Notes under the pieces: model-generated | The model's input: only the letters and a program-made list of their open reading frames with translations | Told to the model about the DNA's origin: nothing | The model's database searches: none | Translations under genes and position numbers: made by a program | Origin: an uncultured Ruminiclostridium sp. | GTDB taxonomy: Bacteria; Bacillota; Clostridia; Oscillospirales; Ruminococcaceae | Reading direction: 5' to 3' | Assembly: GCA_934462775.1 (NCBI GenBank) | Contig: CAKSIR010000100.1 | Location: 1-8,786, forward strand | DNA: 8,786 nucleotides | In this document: positions 1 to 6,157 of the stretch, piece by piece | Layout of the letters: each line of letters starts with the position of its first letter | How positions within the stretch are numbered: the first letter of the stretch is position 1

Positions 1-20
1 GGGAGCGACCGCTCCCTTTT
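1..20. terminator. Rho-independent terminator stem at the window edge
   Basis: GGGAGC (1-6) pairs perfectly with GCTCCC (11-16) around the loop GACC, and TTTT follows at 17-20 on the plus strand. On the minus strand the stem is preceded by AAAA, and any U-tract would lie outside the window. It sits about 20 bp beyond the CTATAATT motif that follows the pilin-operon hairpin array, the same order as at 8592-8642. I therefore infer that it ends the leftward pilin transcript and may also work in the other direction. Which strand it really serves cannot be settled from the window. Confidence 0.7.
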
Positions 21-37
21 CAGCAATCAAAGTGTTT

Positions 38-45
38 AATTATAG
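38..45 (-). other. CTATAATT motif between hairpin array and terminator
   Basis: Read on the minus strand this is CTATAATT. It lies just after the last triloop hairpin of the array and about 20 bp before the terminator stem at 1-16. The identical octamer occurs on the plus strand at 8592-8599, in the same position relative to hairpins and terminator. It resembles a -10 box, but there is no gene for it to serve directly, so I treat it as a conserved part of the 3'-UTR element. Its function is unknown. Confidence 0.5.
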
Positions 46-48
46 CCC

Positions 49-177
49 CTCGGGCGCAGCCCGAGAACAGCCTCAAGGCGCAGCCTTGCCGGGCGCAGCC
101 CGAGAACAGCCTCAAGGCGCAGCCTTGCCGAGCGCAGCTCGGAACAGCCTCCAGACGCAGTCTGGGGCGCAGCCTTG
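49..177 (-). repeat. Array of seven triloop mini-hairpins in the pilin operon 3' UTR
   Basis: The plus strand shows seven short inverted repeats, each closing on a GCA loop: 49-65 (7-bp stem), 74-88 (6 bp), 90-102 (5 bp), 113-127 (6 bp), 128-142 (6 bp), 151-165 (6 bp) and a short one at 166-174 (3 bp plus wobbles). A 39-bp unit at 51-89 is repeated exactly at 90-128, and a third, diverged copy follows from 129. In the third copy CGGGC/GCCCG becomes CGAGC/GCTCG and CAAGGC/GCCTTG becomes CCAGAC/GTCTGG. Both stem arms change together, while the loop and the linker AACAGCCTC stay nearly fixed. On the sense strand of the adjacent pilin gene the loops read TGC. The array starts immediately after the pilin stop codon and leads to a terminator. 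It is too short and too symmetric to be a CRISPR. Confidence 0.85.
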
Positions 178-774
178 TCAACCGATAAGGTTTTTCCCCT
201 TTTCCGCCGCCGAAATCGGATAAGCGCCGCAGCGATAATCGCCGATTTTATAATCTCCGGTAAAAGTAAAGGACTCGTCTTTGAGATTATTAAAACCGCC
301 GTCGCTCCAGTATGCGGCTGTAACGCGGTATTTGCTGTCAACCACCGCATAGTAAACTCCGTTTCGCTCATTGTGCGACATAAGCTTGCCCAGGCGGGTT
401 TTCATGTCGGTAAGTATGGCGCTGTCGAGCGAAGAGCCCATGCCGTTGGCAAGGTCGGCTTTTACGGTGCTGTATTTTGCCGTAACATCTCCCACAACCT
501 CGCCTTTGTCGTTCATCTGCATATATAACAGCAGAGTTGCGCCGTCGGGGATAGGCTGCGAAGCCGCGTCCTGATACTCAAACTTTAAATCCGTCGCTAT
601 GTCCTGCACGGCATAATAGAAGTTCTTGGAATAAGTATTCGCCGCGTCGTCGTTTCCCCAGATACTGATTCCCACGGGAATAAGTATAGCGGACATAACG
701 GCTATAATCGCCAGAACAACTACAAGCTCCACCAATGTAAAGCCTTTTTTTGATTTCATAACAAATTTTCTCAT
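178..774 (-). CDS. Prepilin-like protein (type IV pilin / pseudopilin family), second gene of the pair
   Basis: This 198-residue protein has a class III signal: a short basic leader (MRKFVMKSKKG), then FTLVELVVVLAIIAVMSAILIP. The prepilin peptidase should cut between Gly11 and Phe12, leaving Glu at mature position 5 followed by the hydrophobic N-terminal helix. The rest (about residues 40-198) is a soluble domain I do not recognise beyond the pilin fold, with a single Cys near the C-terminus. The ATG at 774 is preferred because AAAGGG lies six bases upstream; the internal ATG (codon 6) has no such site. It follows the major-type pilin gene by 79 bp and is probably co-transcribed with it. Its codon use is like the rest of the window (many GCC/GCG) and unlike the upstream pilin, which suggests lower expression, so it may be a minor pilin. 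No assembly ATPase, platform protein or peptidase is present here. The exact role (pilus, competence or adhesion) is not decidable. Confidence 0.85.
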   Translation of the reverse strand: MRKFVMKSKKGFTLVELVVVLAIIAVMSAILIPVGISIWGNDDAANTYSKNFYYAVQDIATDLKFEYQDAASQPIPDGATLLLYMQMNDKGEVVGDVTAKYSTVKADLANGMGSSLDSAILTDMKTRLGKLMSHNERNGVYYAVVDSKYRVTAAYWSDGGFNNLKDESFTFTGDYKIGDYRCGAYPISAAEKGKNLIG

Positions 775-789
775 ATAAAGCCCTTTATA
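774..789. repeat. Short inverted repeat over the ribosome site of the second pilin gene
   Basis: TATAAAG (774-780) and CTTTATA (783-789) form a perfect 7-bp inverted repeat with a two-base spacer. The repeat covers the AAAGGG ribosome site and the start codon of the downstream pilin gene. The 2-nt loop is too tight for a clean RNA hairpin, so it would have to open by a pair. It could reduce translation initiation or be a chance AT-rich palindrome. Confidence 0.3.
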
Positions 790-795
790 AACACA

Positions 796-821
796 TACCC
801 GATACAGTGGAGTATCGGGTA
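796..821 (-). promoter_or_regulatory. Strong intercistronic hairpin between the two pilin genes
   Basis: TACCCGATAC (796-805) pairs perfectly over ten bases with GTATCGGGTA (812-821) around a six-base loop. Outer ACATA (793-797) and TATGT (823-827) could extend the stem past a small bulge. On the minus strand the bases after the stem (TGTGTTTATAAAG) do not form a proper U-tract, so this is not a standard terminator. It may protect the 3' end of the upstream pilin message after processing, or attenuate the downstream gene. That would fit a major/minor pilin ratio, but the function is inferred from position alone. Confidence 0.6.
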
Positions 822-845
822 GTATGTATTGAGTTTTAAGCGTCA

Positions 846-858
846 GCTAAGAATTAGC
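846..858 (-). repeat. Triloop mini-hairpin overlapping the stop codon of the major-type pilin
   Basis: On the minus strand GCTAA pairs with TTAGC around TTC (plus strand: GCTAA, GAA, TTAGC). The TAA stop codon of the pilin gene lies in the 5' arm. The stem is only five, mostly AT, pairs, so alone it would be unremarkable. It matches the pattern elsewhere in the window: a three-base TGC/TTC loop right at the end of a gene, with the stop codon in the stem as at 8537-8551. Confidence 0.35.
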
Positions 859-1474
859 CGTTGTACTTCGGGTTAGAACCTACGATTGCACCGCCGGAAG
901 CGATACCAGGACCATCTGTGAATGCAGAAGAAGCAACTGTTGTTGAACCTGCTGGAATAGCCCATCCTGAGCTGCTTAATGTCATATCCTCAGAAGAGTA
1001 AACCTGAACTGCTGTACCGTTGCTGTAAACGATGCAGAAAGAAAGATCCTTAGACTGCTCTGTAAGTAATGTTTCGAGGCTTGCAGCTAACTTAGAACCA
1101 TGCTTTGTAGCAGCACCTGTTGTTGTCATGCCCTTGTAGTTAGAATCAGCACCGATTACGGCACCTGAACCTGCGCCTCCACCGATTGTAACCCTAGAAC
1201 CTGCTGCACCGTCAGCATCATAAGAACCGTAAACTGCAAGAACAGCAGACTGGAGACCGTTGCCTAATGTATCCATTTCAGTAGCGGAAACCTGAGCAGC
1301 GTCCTTGATTGTCTTAGCAACCTGGTCAGCTGCTGTAACTCTTGAGTTCTGAACATAACCTAACATTGTAGGTACAAGGATTGCAGCTAAAACACCGATA
1401 ATAGCGATAACTACGATAAGTTCTACCAGTGTGAAGCCCTTCTTAGCTTTGAGTTTCTGTAACTTCTTTATCAT
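854..1474 (-). CDS. Type IV pilin-like major prepilin
   Basis: This 206-residue protein begins with a basic leader (MIKKLQKLKAKKG) and the pilin signature FTLVELIVVIAIIGVLAAILVP. Cleavage is expected between Gly13 and Phe14, with Glu at mature position 5. A hydrophobic helix runs to about residue 35, followed by the amphipathic segment (GYVQNSRVTAADQVAKTIKDAA) typical of pilins. The C-terminal domain is rich in Gly, Ser, Ala and Thr, includes a glycine-rich stretch near residues 98-107, and has one Cys. AGAGGGGG upstream is an excellent ribosome site, and a good promoter lies at 1550-1578. Codons are strongly biased to GCT/GCA, GTT/GTA and ACA/ACT, unlike the GC-rich third positions of the neighbouring genes. 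With the strong signals this suggests an abundantly made major pilin. Ruminococcus albus is known to use a Pil/CbpC-type pilin in cellulose adhesion; a similar role here is only a possibility. Confidence 0.9.
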   Translation of the reverse strand: MIKKLQKLKAKKGFTLVELIVVIAIIGVLAAILVPTMLGYVQNSRVTAADQVAKTIKDAAQVSATEMDTLGNGLQSAVLAVYGSYDADGAAGSRVTIGGGAGSGAVIGADSNYKGMTTTGAATKHGSKLAASLETLLTEQSKDLSFCIVYSNGTAVQVYSSEDMTLSSSGWAIPAGSTTVASSAFTDGPGIASGGAIVGSNPKYNG

Positions 1475-1549
1475 TGGAAGTTCCCCCTCTTAAAATAAAA
1501 AATTTTTTATGTAAACCCCCTCAGGGATTTATCCGTTTTCGATATTTAC

Positions 1550-1578
1550 ATTATAGCTAAATGTTTCGTAAAAAGCAA
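1550..1578 (-). promoter_or_regulatory. Sigma-A-type promoter of the pilin genes
   Basis: On the minus strand TTGCTT (plus 1573-1578) is followed after exactly 17 bases by a perfect TATAAT (plus 1550-1555). The expected transcript start is about 1543, giving a leader of roughly 70 nt before the pilin ATG. The match at both boxes and the ideal spacing make this the best promoter in the window. It separates the pilin genes from the upstream four-gene operon. Confidence 0.8.
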
Positions 1579-1659
1579 GTGTTTTCCATAAAATTTTTAA
1601 TGAAAATGACAACTTTGTAATGGTTTTACATTTAATATGCATTGAAATTGTACAAATTA

Positions 1660-1674
1660 ACGAGCAAAACCCGT
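1660..1674 (-). terminator. Weak terminator candidate after the ADP-ribosylglycohydrolase gene
   Basis: On the minus strand ACGGG pairs with CTCGT (one G-U wobble) around TTTTG, followed by TTAATTTGT. The stem is only five pairs and the T-tract is broken. It is the only stem-plus-T candidate between the ADP-ribosylglycohydrolase stop at 1698 and the pilin promoter. Read-through into the pilin genes is quite possible. Confidence 0.25.
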
Positions 1675-1697
1675 GTAATTCTGTAACAAAAGAAAGT

Positions 1698-2816
1698 TTA
1701 GTCCTCTTCTTCCTCGTCCTCTTCCTCGTCGCTGTCCGCGAATTTCTCCATTACGCCGCTTGCGTCGTAAAGTCTGTCGCCTATATGCTGAATTAAATCG
1801 TGATACTGGAGCTTTTTCATCCAGCTTTTCGGCAGAGCCGCCTCGCCGTAATACGCGCCCAGAATTGCGCCGCAGATTGAGGCGCAGGTGTCGCTTGAGC
1901 CGTCATGGTTTGCGGCAAGCTCGATTGCAAAGCGGAAATTGTCCCTGTGGAGCATTGCGCAGAACGCGCCTATTGCAAGAGCCTCCGCCGCGCTTCTGCC
2001 TGTGCCGAGCCGTTTAACCGCGTCAAGGGGAGCAACCTCCTCGTCGTCCACCAGCTCAATCGCCTTTTTGAGGGCGCTGTAACATTCCTCGCCGCCCTTT
2101 ATTTCGATGATTATGTCCATTGCCCGCTCAACCGCCGTGCGCACCTCGGCGCCTCTGATGATTTCGGCGATAATAGCCGCATAACAGCCGCCCGCAAGGT
2201 ATCCGCTCGGCGCGCCGTGGGTAATTGCGGCAAATTCACAGCCCATTCTGAACGCGATTGCCGTATCCTCGCAGAAATACAGTCCCGCAGGAGCGACGCG
2301 CTTCATGCCGCCGTTGTCGGAATTGTTGTTTACGATGTTGGAGGGAGTGCCGTAGTTATTGTTCCTTGCCGCAAGGAGAGCGGCGAGGTTGTTCTCGCTT
2401 GGATTACGCTTCTTGTACAGTCCTTTTCTTTTCAGAAGCTGGGTCTTGTAGCGCATTTTGCTCTGGTCGAAAAGCCATGCGTATTCCTTGCCCGCAACGG
2501 TTTTGGTCTGGGTGTAAAGCCAGAACTGATACGCGTAGAAAACATACTCCGCATAGTCAATATCCCCGTTCTTGCCGCCCATCATGTCAGCCCACAGTAT
2601 TCCGTCCGCAGTAAACAGGGTCATCTGCGTGTCGTCAGTGAAAAGCGCAGTGCCTGACTTCTTGCTTACTGCAAGGTCGATTGCGCCGATATGGTCAAAG
2701 CGGTCGCACATATCCTCGTATTCCATTCCCTCAAGGGGATAGCCAAAAGCGTCGCCTACCGCCGCCCCAAGCATACAGCCTGTAAAGCGGTCATTTATAA
2801 CTTCAATCCTTGCCAT
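1698..2816 (-). CDS. ADP-ribosylglycohydrolase family protein (ARH/DraG-like)
   Basis: The family removes ADP-ribose from modified proteins or nucleic acids, or hydrolyses related N-/O-glycosides, with a binuclear Mg2+ site. Seen in the 372-residue product: GCMLGAAVGDAFG (residues 13-25), the metal motif FTDDTQ (Thr60-Asp61-Asp62-Thr63), the GTPSN...GGMKRVAPAGLY segment (156-180), THGAPSGYLAGG (199-210), and NHDGSSDTCASICGAILGAYYG near 303-324. The usual GDSD[ST]-type metal motif here reads GSSDT, so the first Asp is Ser307, while Asp309 and Thr310 remain. The C-terminus is a run of Asp/Glu (about 361-372) outside the catalytic fold. I start at ATG 2816, nine bases after AGGA; a TTG three codons earlier has no room for a ribosome site. 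It begins one base after the TGA of the DUF308 gene, so it is the fourth gene of a coupled operon. Substrate is unknown. Confidence 0.9.
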   Translation of the reverse strand: MARIEVINDRFTGCMLGAAVGDAFGYPLEGMEYEDMCDRFDHIGAIDLAVSKKSGTALFTDDTQMTLFTADGILWADMMGGKNGDIDYAEYVFYAYQFWLYTQTKTVAGKEYAWLFDQSKMRYKTQLLKRKGLYKKRNPSENNLAALLAARNNNYGTPSNIVNNNSDNGGMKRVAPAGLYFCEDTAIAFRMGCEFAAITHGAPSGYLAGGCYAAIIAEIIRGAEVRTAVERAMDIIIEIKGGEECYSALKKAIELVDDEEVAPLDAVKRLGTGRSAAEALAIGAFCAMLHRDNFRFAIELAANHDGSSDTCASICGAILGAYYGEAALPKSWMKKLQYHDLIQHIGDRLYDASGVMEKFADSDEEEDEEEED

Positions 2817-2817
2817 T

Positions 2818-4212
2818 TCAGTCAATCCTGTCCTTTCCGTTTTTACCCTTGCCGTCGACGTACCACGAATCCTCGTCGGGCAGGCGTTCGGTGTTATCCT
2901 TATTATATATGGTTCTGCTTATTACAAAGCTGTCCTTCATGAGATATTCTCTCTGCATATAGTCAAAGTATGTTCCGGGAGCGATAAGTCCGTCTATTTT
3001 CACAATGTCCGAGCCTGTTTTTCCCAAAATGCTGTCCGCAAGCAGTACGCAGTTGGTGCTGCATACAAAGTAGGTTTTGAACTTTCCGTCGTAAAACTTG
3101 TAAAAATGGGAGCGGGTGCCGTTCCACAGCTTTGAACAGTAGTCTGGGAAGTCCGCAAGCTTTGCGTCCTTTCCCTCCGCAAGCGCCTTTTCGTACGGAG
3201 GCTGCCACGGGAAAACGCTGTCCTTTATCTTCTGTATCTCCTTGCGGACGCGCTCTTTCTGTTCGGGAGTAAGCCGCAGTCCGTAGCAGAAAATGGTCTT
3301 GTGGTCGTGGGTTACGGAAAATCTTATGTAGCGCTTTTTTTCGCAGGTGAAGAAAATTCCGTCGCCGAGTCCGCGGGCAAGCTTGTAGCTTTCCTCGTCA
3401 TAGTTTCCGTAGGAGATTATCTCTCCCTCGAAGCACAGGTCGCAGTGACCGAAGGTCCCCACGCCGTCCCCCGAAACGTGTATAAGCACCTCGATGTCGG
3501 GCGGAAGTCCGTCGTTCTTGCTGTCAAGCTCCTTTTCAAAGCTGTTGATAGCCTCTGTTCTGTCCATTTTTTCGTCAAGCATACTGTTTATCTTCTTCAT
3601 GAACGAAAGGGGCATGAACGTGGAGATAAACACGGGAACAGACACTCTTATGCGGCGTCTGAACCTGTTTTTTGTGCGCTGAGGGATTATCTTCACCACA
3701 AAGTCGTTGAGCTGAGAAACGCCGTAGGCAATGCAGTAAACTCCCGCAAGTATCAGGAACGCTTTCTTGTTCAGCTCGTTTGTAAACAGCAGGATAACGC
3801 CGAACGCAAGGAAGAATATAAACGCGATAAAGTCGTATATTCTGCCCGAAACGTGGTTTTTCCTTGCAATAACGAAGTCGATAAGCTTTACCGCCGCGTT
3901 CAGCAGCACATAAAGAGCGAATATCTTTATGAGCAGGAACATGGTAAGGTCGGGGAGAATCATTACAATAATTCCCGCCGCAAGGTTGAAAATACCCGTT
4001 ATCAGCGCGGAGTTGTCGTGCTTAGGCTGGTTGTTTCCGTTTTTTGAAAAGTAGTTTATAAAGCAGTGAATTGCGTGGGCGCAGATAACAATGCCGCCGA
4101 TAAGCGCCGCGTAGGTAAGCACAACGTTGCCCTGAACCAGTATTATAACGCCCAGTGCAACCATGCCCAGACCGTACAGCAGCAGTCCTGCGCTGTATAA
4201 ATGCCATCTCAT
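2818..4212 (-). CDS. DUF308/HdeD-like membrane protein with large C-terminal cytosolic domain
   Basis: The 464-residue protein has two parts. Residues 1-175 hold about six hydrophobic segments (near 7-27, 30-52, 69-88, 91-115, 124-143, 150-173), arranged as helical pairs as in DUF308/HdeD-like proteins. A basic stretch (RTKNRFRRRIRV, 179-190) follows, which by the positive-inside rule puts the rest in the cytosol. Residues 235-464 form a separate soluble domain with IHVSG (244-248), FGHCDLCFEGEIISYGNYD (255-272) and, further on, STNCVLLADSILG (385-397) and APGTYFDYMQREY (411-423). A His-containing strand motif (His256) followed much later by a Cys helix (Cys388) recalls circularly permuted papain-like folds (LRAT, YiiX, DUF4105), but I cannot confirm this. 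The start overlaps the rlmH stop as ATGA, with AGGAAG upstream, and the stop almost touches the ADP-ribosylglycohydrolase start. Function is unknown. Confidence 0.8.
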   Translation of the reverse strand: MRWHLYSAGLLLYGLGMVALGVIILVQGNVVLTYAALIGGIVICAHAIHCFINYFSKNGNNQPKHDNSALITGIFNLAAGIIVMILPDLTMFLLIKIFALYVLLNAAVKLIDFVIARKNHVSGRIYDFIAFIFFLAFGVILLFTNELNKKAFLILAGVYCIAYGVSQLNDFVVKIIPQRTKNRFRRRIRVSVPVFISTFMPLSFMKKINSMLDEKMDRTEAINSFEKELDSKNDGLPPDIEVLIHVSGDGVGTFGHCDLCFEGEIISYGNYDEESYKLARGLGDGIFFTCEKKRYIRFSVTHDHKTIFCYGLRLTPEQKERVRKEIQKIKDSVFPWQPPYEKALAEGKDAKLADFPDYCSKLWNGTRSHFYKFYDGKFKTYFVCSTNCVLLADSILGKTGSDIVKIDGLIAPGTYFDYMQREYLMKDSFVISRTIYNKDNTERLPDEDSWYVDGKGKNGKDRID

Positions 4213-4688
4213 TTGTGATACTTCCTGTTGTTTATAATGGTGTAGGCGCGGTAAATCTGTTCGAGCAGCATTACCCGCGCAAGCTGATGAGGAAAGGTCA
4301 TTTCCGACATACTCAGTCTTAGGTCGGCGGCTTTCTTAACCCTGTCCGAAAGGCCATAGCTGCTGCCGATTACAAAGTTTACGGTGCTTTTTCCGCTGAC
4401 GGAAACGGCTGAAAGCTTTTCCGCCAGCCTTTCGCTGGTCATCTGTCCGCCCTCTATGCACATGGCGGCGGTGAAGCTGCCCTGTGGTATCTTGGCAAAT
4501 ATCCTTGCGCTTTCCGTTTCAAGAGCCGCGTCAATCTGCGCCTGATTCGGGTCGTCGGGCAGCTTGACAGGTTCAAGCTCGATAATGCTTATTTTGACAA
4601 AAGCCGACAGCCTTTTCTCATACTCGGCGCAGGCCTTTCGGAGGTAGTCCTCCTTTAGTTTTCCCAGTGTAATAAGGTTTACCGTCAT
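4209..4688 (-). CDS. rlmH: 23S rRNA (pseudouridine-1915-N3)-methyltransferase RlmH
   Basis: RlmH is a small SPOUT-class (alpha/beta knot) homodimeric enzyme that uses S-adenosylmethionine to methylate N3 of pseudouridine 1915 in helix 69 of 23S rRNA, on assembled ribosomes. The product is 159 residues, the usual family length. The C-terminal knot is clear: FVIGSSYGLSD (105-115, usually F-IGGS-G-SD), the segment SEMTFPHQLARVMLLEQIYRA (128-148) and the terminal YHK expected at the active site. The N-terminus MTVNLITLGKLKEDYL is also typical. It starts directly after the carboxypeptidase TAA (TAAATG), with GAGAAG upstream, and its TGA overlaps the next start as ATGA, so its expression is tied to the operon. 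The Ser-Ser-Tyr in the SAM loop is a mild variant; nothing suggests loss of function. Confidence 0.96.
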   Translation of the reverse strand: MTVNLITLGKLKEDYLRKACAEYEKRLSAFVKISIIELEPVKLPDDPNQAQIDAALETESARIFAKIPQGSFTAAMCIEGGQMTSERLAEKLSAVSVSGKSTVNFVIGSSYGLSDRVKKAADLRLSMSEMTFPHQLARVMLLEQIYRAYTIINNRKYHK

Positions 4689-6113
4689 TTAATATCTTCT
4701 CTTTGCTCCCGCGCCTGCTCTGCGCTTTGCTCTGGCTTCCATTTTCTTCTTGCGCGAACGGTTGACTGCAATAAGCATTGCCGCCGCCGCAATAAGCAGA
4801 ACGAGGAACACAACGCACACTCTGAACCATGTGGTATCGGTGATTTCCTTGACCTGCGCGGAAATGTGGGCAAGCTGGGAAAGCTTTACGCTTTCGCTTG
4901 CAATGAGATTAACCTCTGCCAGGGTTTCTCCCCCAAGCTGAAGTTCAACTGTTCCGAGGATTTCCCCTTTCTGAACGGGGGCCAGTATTGATTCAGCGTC
5001 AAGGTGCGGTATCTGACGTACTGTGGTAAGATCCACCGAGTTGGGAAGTAACGTGGCATAGTCCCTTTCCGGGCGGAGAACAACGTGGTCGGCGTCCTCT
5101 CCTTGTTCTACTGCTACCTGTGCAACCGGCTCTGTCTTAGAAAGGACAAGCTGGTAGGAAATGCTGCTGAATGCCCACTTGTAGAGGGTCAGATGGTCGG
5201 TAAACGCCGACTGGAACGAATTGCCCTCGCTGTCGTAGTATGGACCCTGAAGGCTGACTATCATGTAGGTGTAGCCGTTCTTCGCAGCGGTTGAAACAAG
5301 ACATCTGCCGCCGTCGTGCTTTGCGCCGTCCGCCGTCCAGTAATAGTCGATAGAGCCTGTCTTGATGCCGTGGGCGTACTCATAATAGTACGGATTTTCC
5401 GAGCTTGCGGCGATAAGCTTGTTGGTGTGGTTGATTGTGTAGCCGTTCGGATTGTTGGAGTTTGCAGGCATTTCGTATTCGTATGTGTCGCTTATTTCCA
5501 TAAGCAGGGGATAATTGTCATAGCCGTATTTCGTAATAAGGAACAGGTCGTAAGCGGAGGTATAGTTATCCTCCTGCCATAAGCCGTGAGCGTTGCCGAA
5601 ATGAGTGTCGGCGCAGCCTAAGCGCCCCGCCAGCTCGTTCATCATGTTGACGAAGTTCTGAACCGAGCCGCCGCCTACATTATACGCAAGAATGTTTGCA
5701 GCCTCGCAGGCGCTTGCCAGCATAAGCGCGTACAGGCAGTCGCGGTAGGTCAGATTGGTCTGTCCCGATTCGATTGCCGCGGCGGAGGGTCCCTCCTTGT
5801 TCGGGTCGCCGAGCCAGAACTCGTCGAACACGCTCTGCGGAACAGTAACGTACTCGTCAAGATTTTTCACGTTTTCAAGCACCACAATGGCGGTGACTAC
5901 CTTTGTGGTTGACGCAGGATACAGCTTTTCGTGAGCGTTTTTCTCATAGACTGTAATATCCGTATCCATGTTGAACATATATACCGCCTCGCTGTAAATC
6001 GTTCCGTCGGGAACAAATGCCGCAGAAGCGCGAATGCTGCCGAAAGGTGCGACAAAAACGGCAAAGGCTAAAATAAAGCTGAAAACAGCGCGTAAATTTT
6101 TTACATTTCGCAT
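4689..6113 (-). CDS. D-alanyl-D-alanine carboxypeptidase (DacF/PBP5-like, S11 family)
   Basis: S11 enzymes trim the terminal D-Ala from peptidoglycan stem peptides outside the cell membrane. The 474-residue protein has an N-terminal signal peptide (basic start, hydrophobic 9-25, likely cut near ASA at 29-31). It then has the Ser-x-x-Lys box PASTTK (Ser68, Lys71), a second box SAC at 134-136, and HGIKTGS with the KTG triad at 251-253. Residues about 320-420 fit the C-terminal beta domain of PBP5-type enzymes. A membrane helix at about 430-450 and a Lys/Arg-rich tail follow, giving a bitopic anchor with the tail inside. The second box is normally SxN; here Asn is Cys136, in SACEAAN. Catalytic Ser and both Lys residues are intact, so an active enzyme is likely. 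The ATG at 6113 has AAAGGATGA upstream, and a leftward promoter is visible at 6203-6231. It is the first gene of the four-gene operon. The symbol is left blank because dacA and dacF paralogues cannot be told apart. Confidence 0.92.
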   Translation of the reverse strand: MRNVKNLRAVFSFILAFAVFVAPFGSIRASAAFVPDGTIYSEAVYMFNMDTDITVYEKNAHEKLYPASTTKVVTAIVVLENVKNLDEYVTVPQSVFDEFWLGDPNKEGPSAAAIESGQTNLTYRDCLYALMLASACEAANILAYNVGGGSVQNFVNMMNELAGRLGCADTHFGNAHGLWQEDNYTSAYDLFLITKYGYDNYPLLMEISDTYEYEMPANSNNPNGYTINHTNKLIAASSENPYYYEYAHGIKTGSIDYYWTADGAKHDGGRCLVSTAAKNGYTYMIVSLQGPYYDSEGNSFQSAFTDHLTLYKWAFSSISYQLVLSKTEPVAQVAVEQGEDADHVVLRPERDYATLLPNSVDLTTVRQIPHLDAESILAPVQKGEILGTVELQLGGETLAEVNLIASESVKLSQLAHISAQVKEITDTTWFRVCVVFLVLLIAAAAMLIAVNRSRKKKMEARAKRRAGAGAKRRY

Positions 6114-6157
6114 ATAGACAAATCATCCTTTATTATATATAATATGTATTGTTACAC

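Larger units (their letters stand above)
1475..1697. other. AT-rich intergenic region upstream of the pilin genes
   Basis: This 223-bp gap holds, read leftward, the end of the ADP-ribosylglycohydrolase unit, a weak terminator candidate (1660-1674), the pilin promoter (1550-1578), a roughly 70-nt pilin leader with a 16-bp palindrome (ATAAAAAATTTTTTAT, 1495-1510), and the pilin ribosome site (about 1483-1490). I see no ORF with a credible start, no tRNA and no riboswitch. Confidence 0.7.

Noticed and set aside
49..177. CRISPR array
   Set aside because: The repeats are adjacent hairpins with no unique spacers of regular length, and no cas genes are present.
32..528. Open frames across the hairpin array and the second pilin gene
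   Set aside because: They arise from the tandem repeat and the antisense of the pilin. The repeated Ala-Arg-Glu-Gln peptide is a by-product of the 39-bp unit.
1905..2657. Long plus-strand open frame (about 250 codons)
   Set aside because: It is antisense to the ADP-ribosylglycohydrolase, whose motifs fill the other strand. The product has no recognisable motif and no good ribosome site.
2817..2825. TTG start three codons earlier for the ADP-ribosylglycohydrolase
   Set aside because: AGGA would directly abut the TTG, whereas it lies nine bases before the ATG at 2816.
3301..4047. Long plus-strand open frame (about 248 codons)
   Set aside because: It is antisense to the DUF308-type gene, with low-complexity, Val/Lys/His-rich content typical of a shadow frame.
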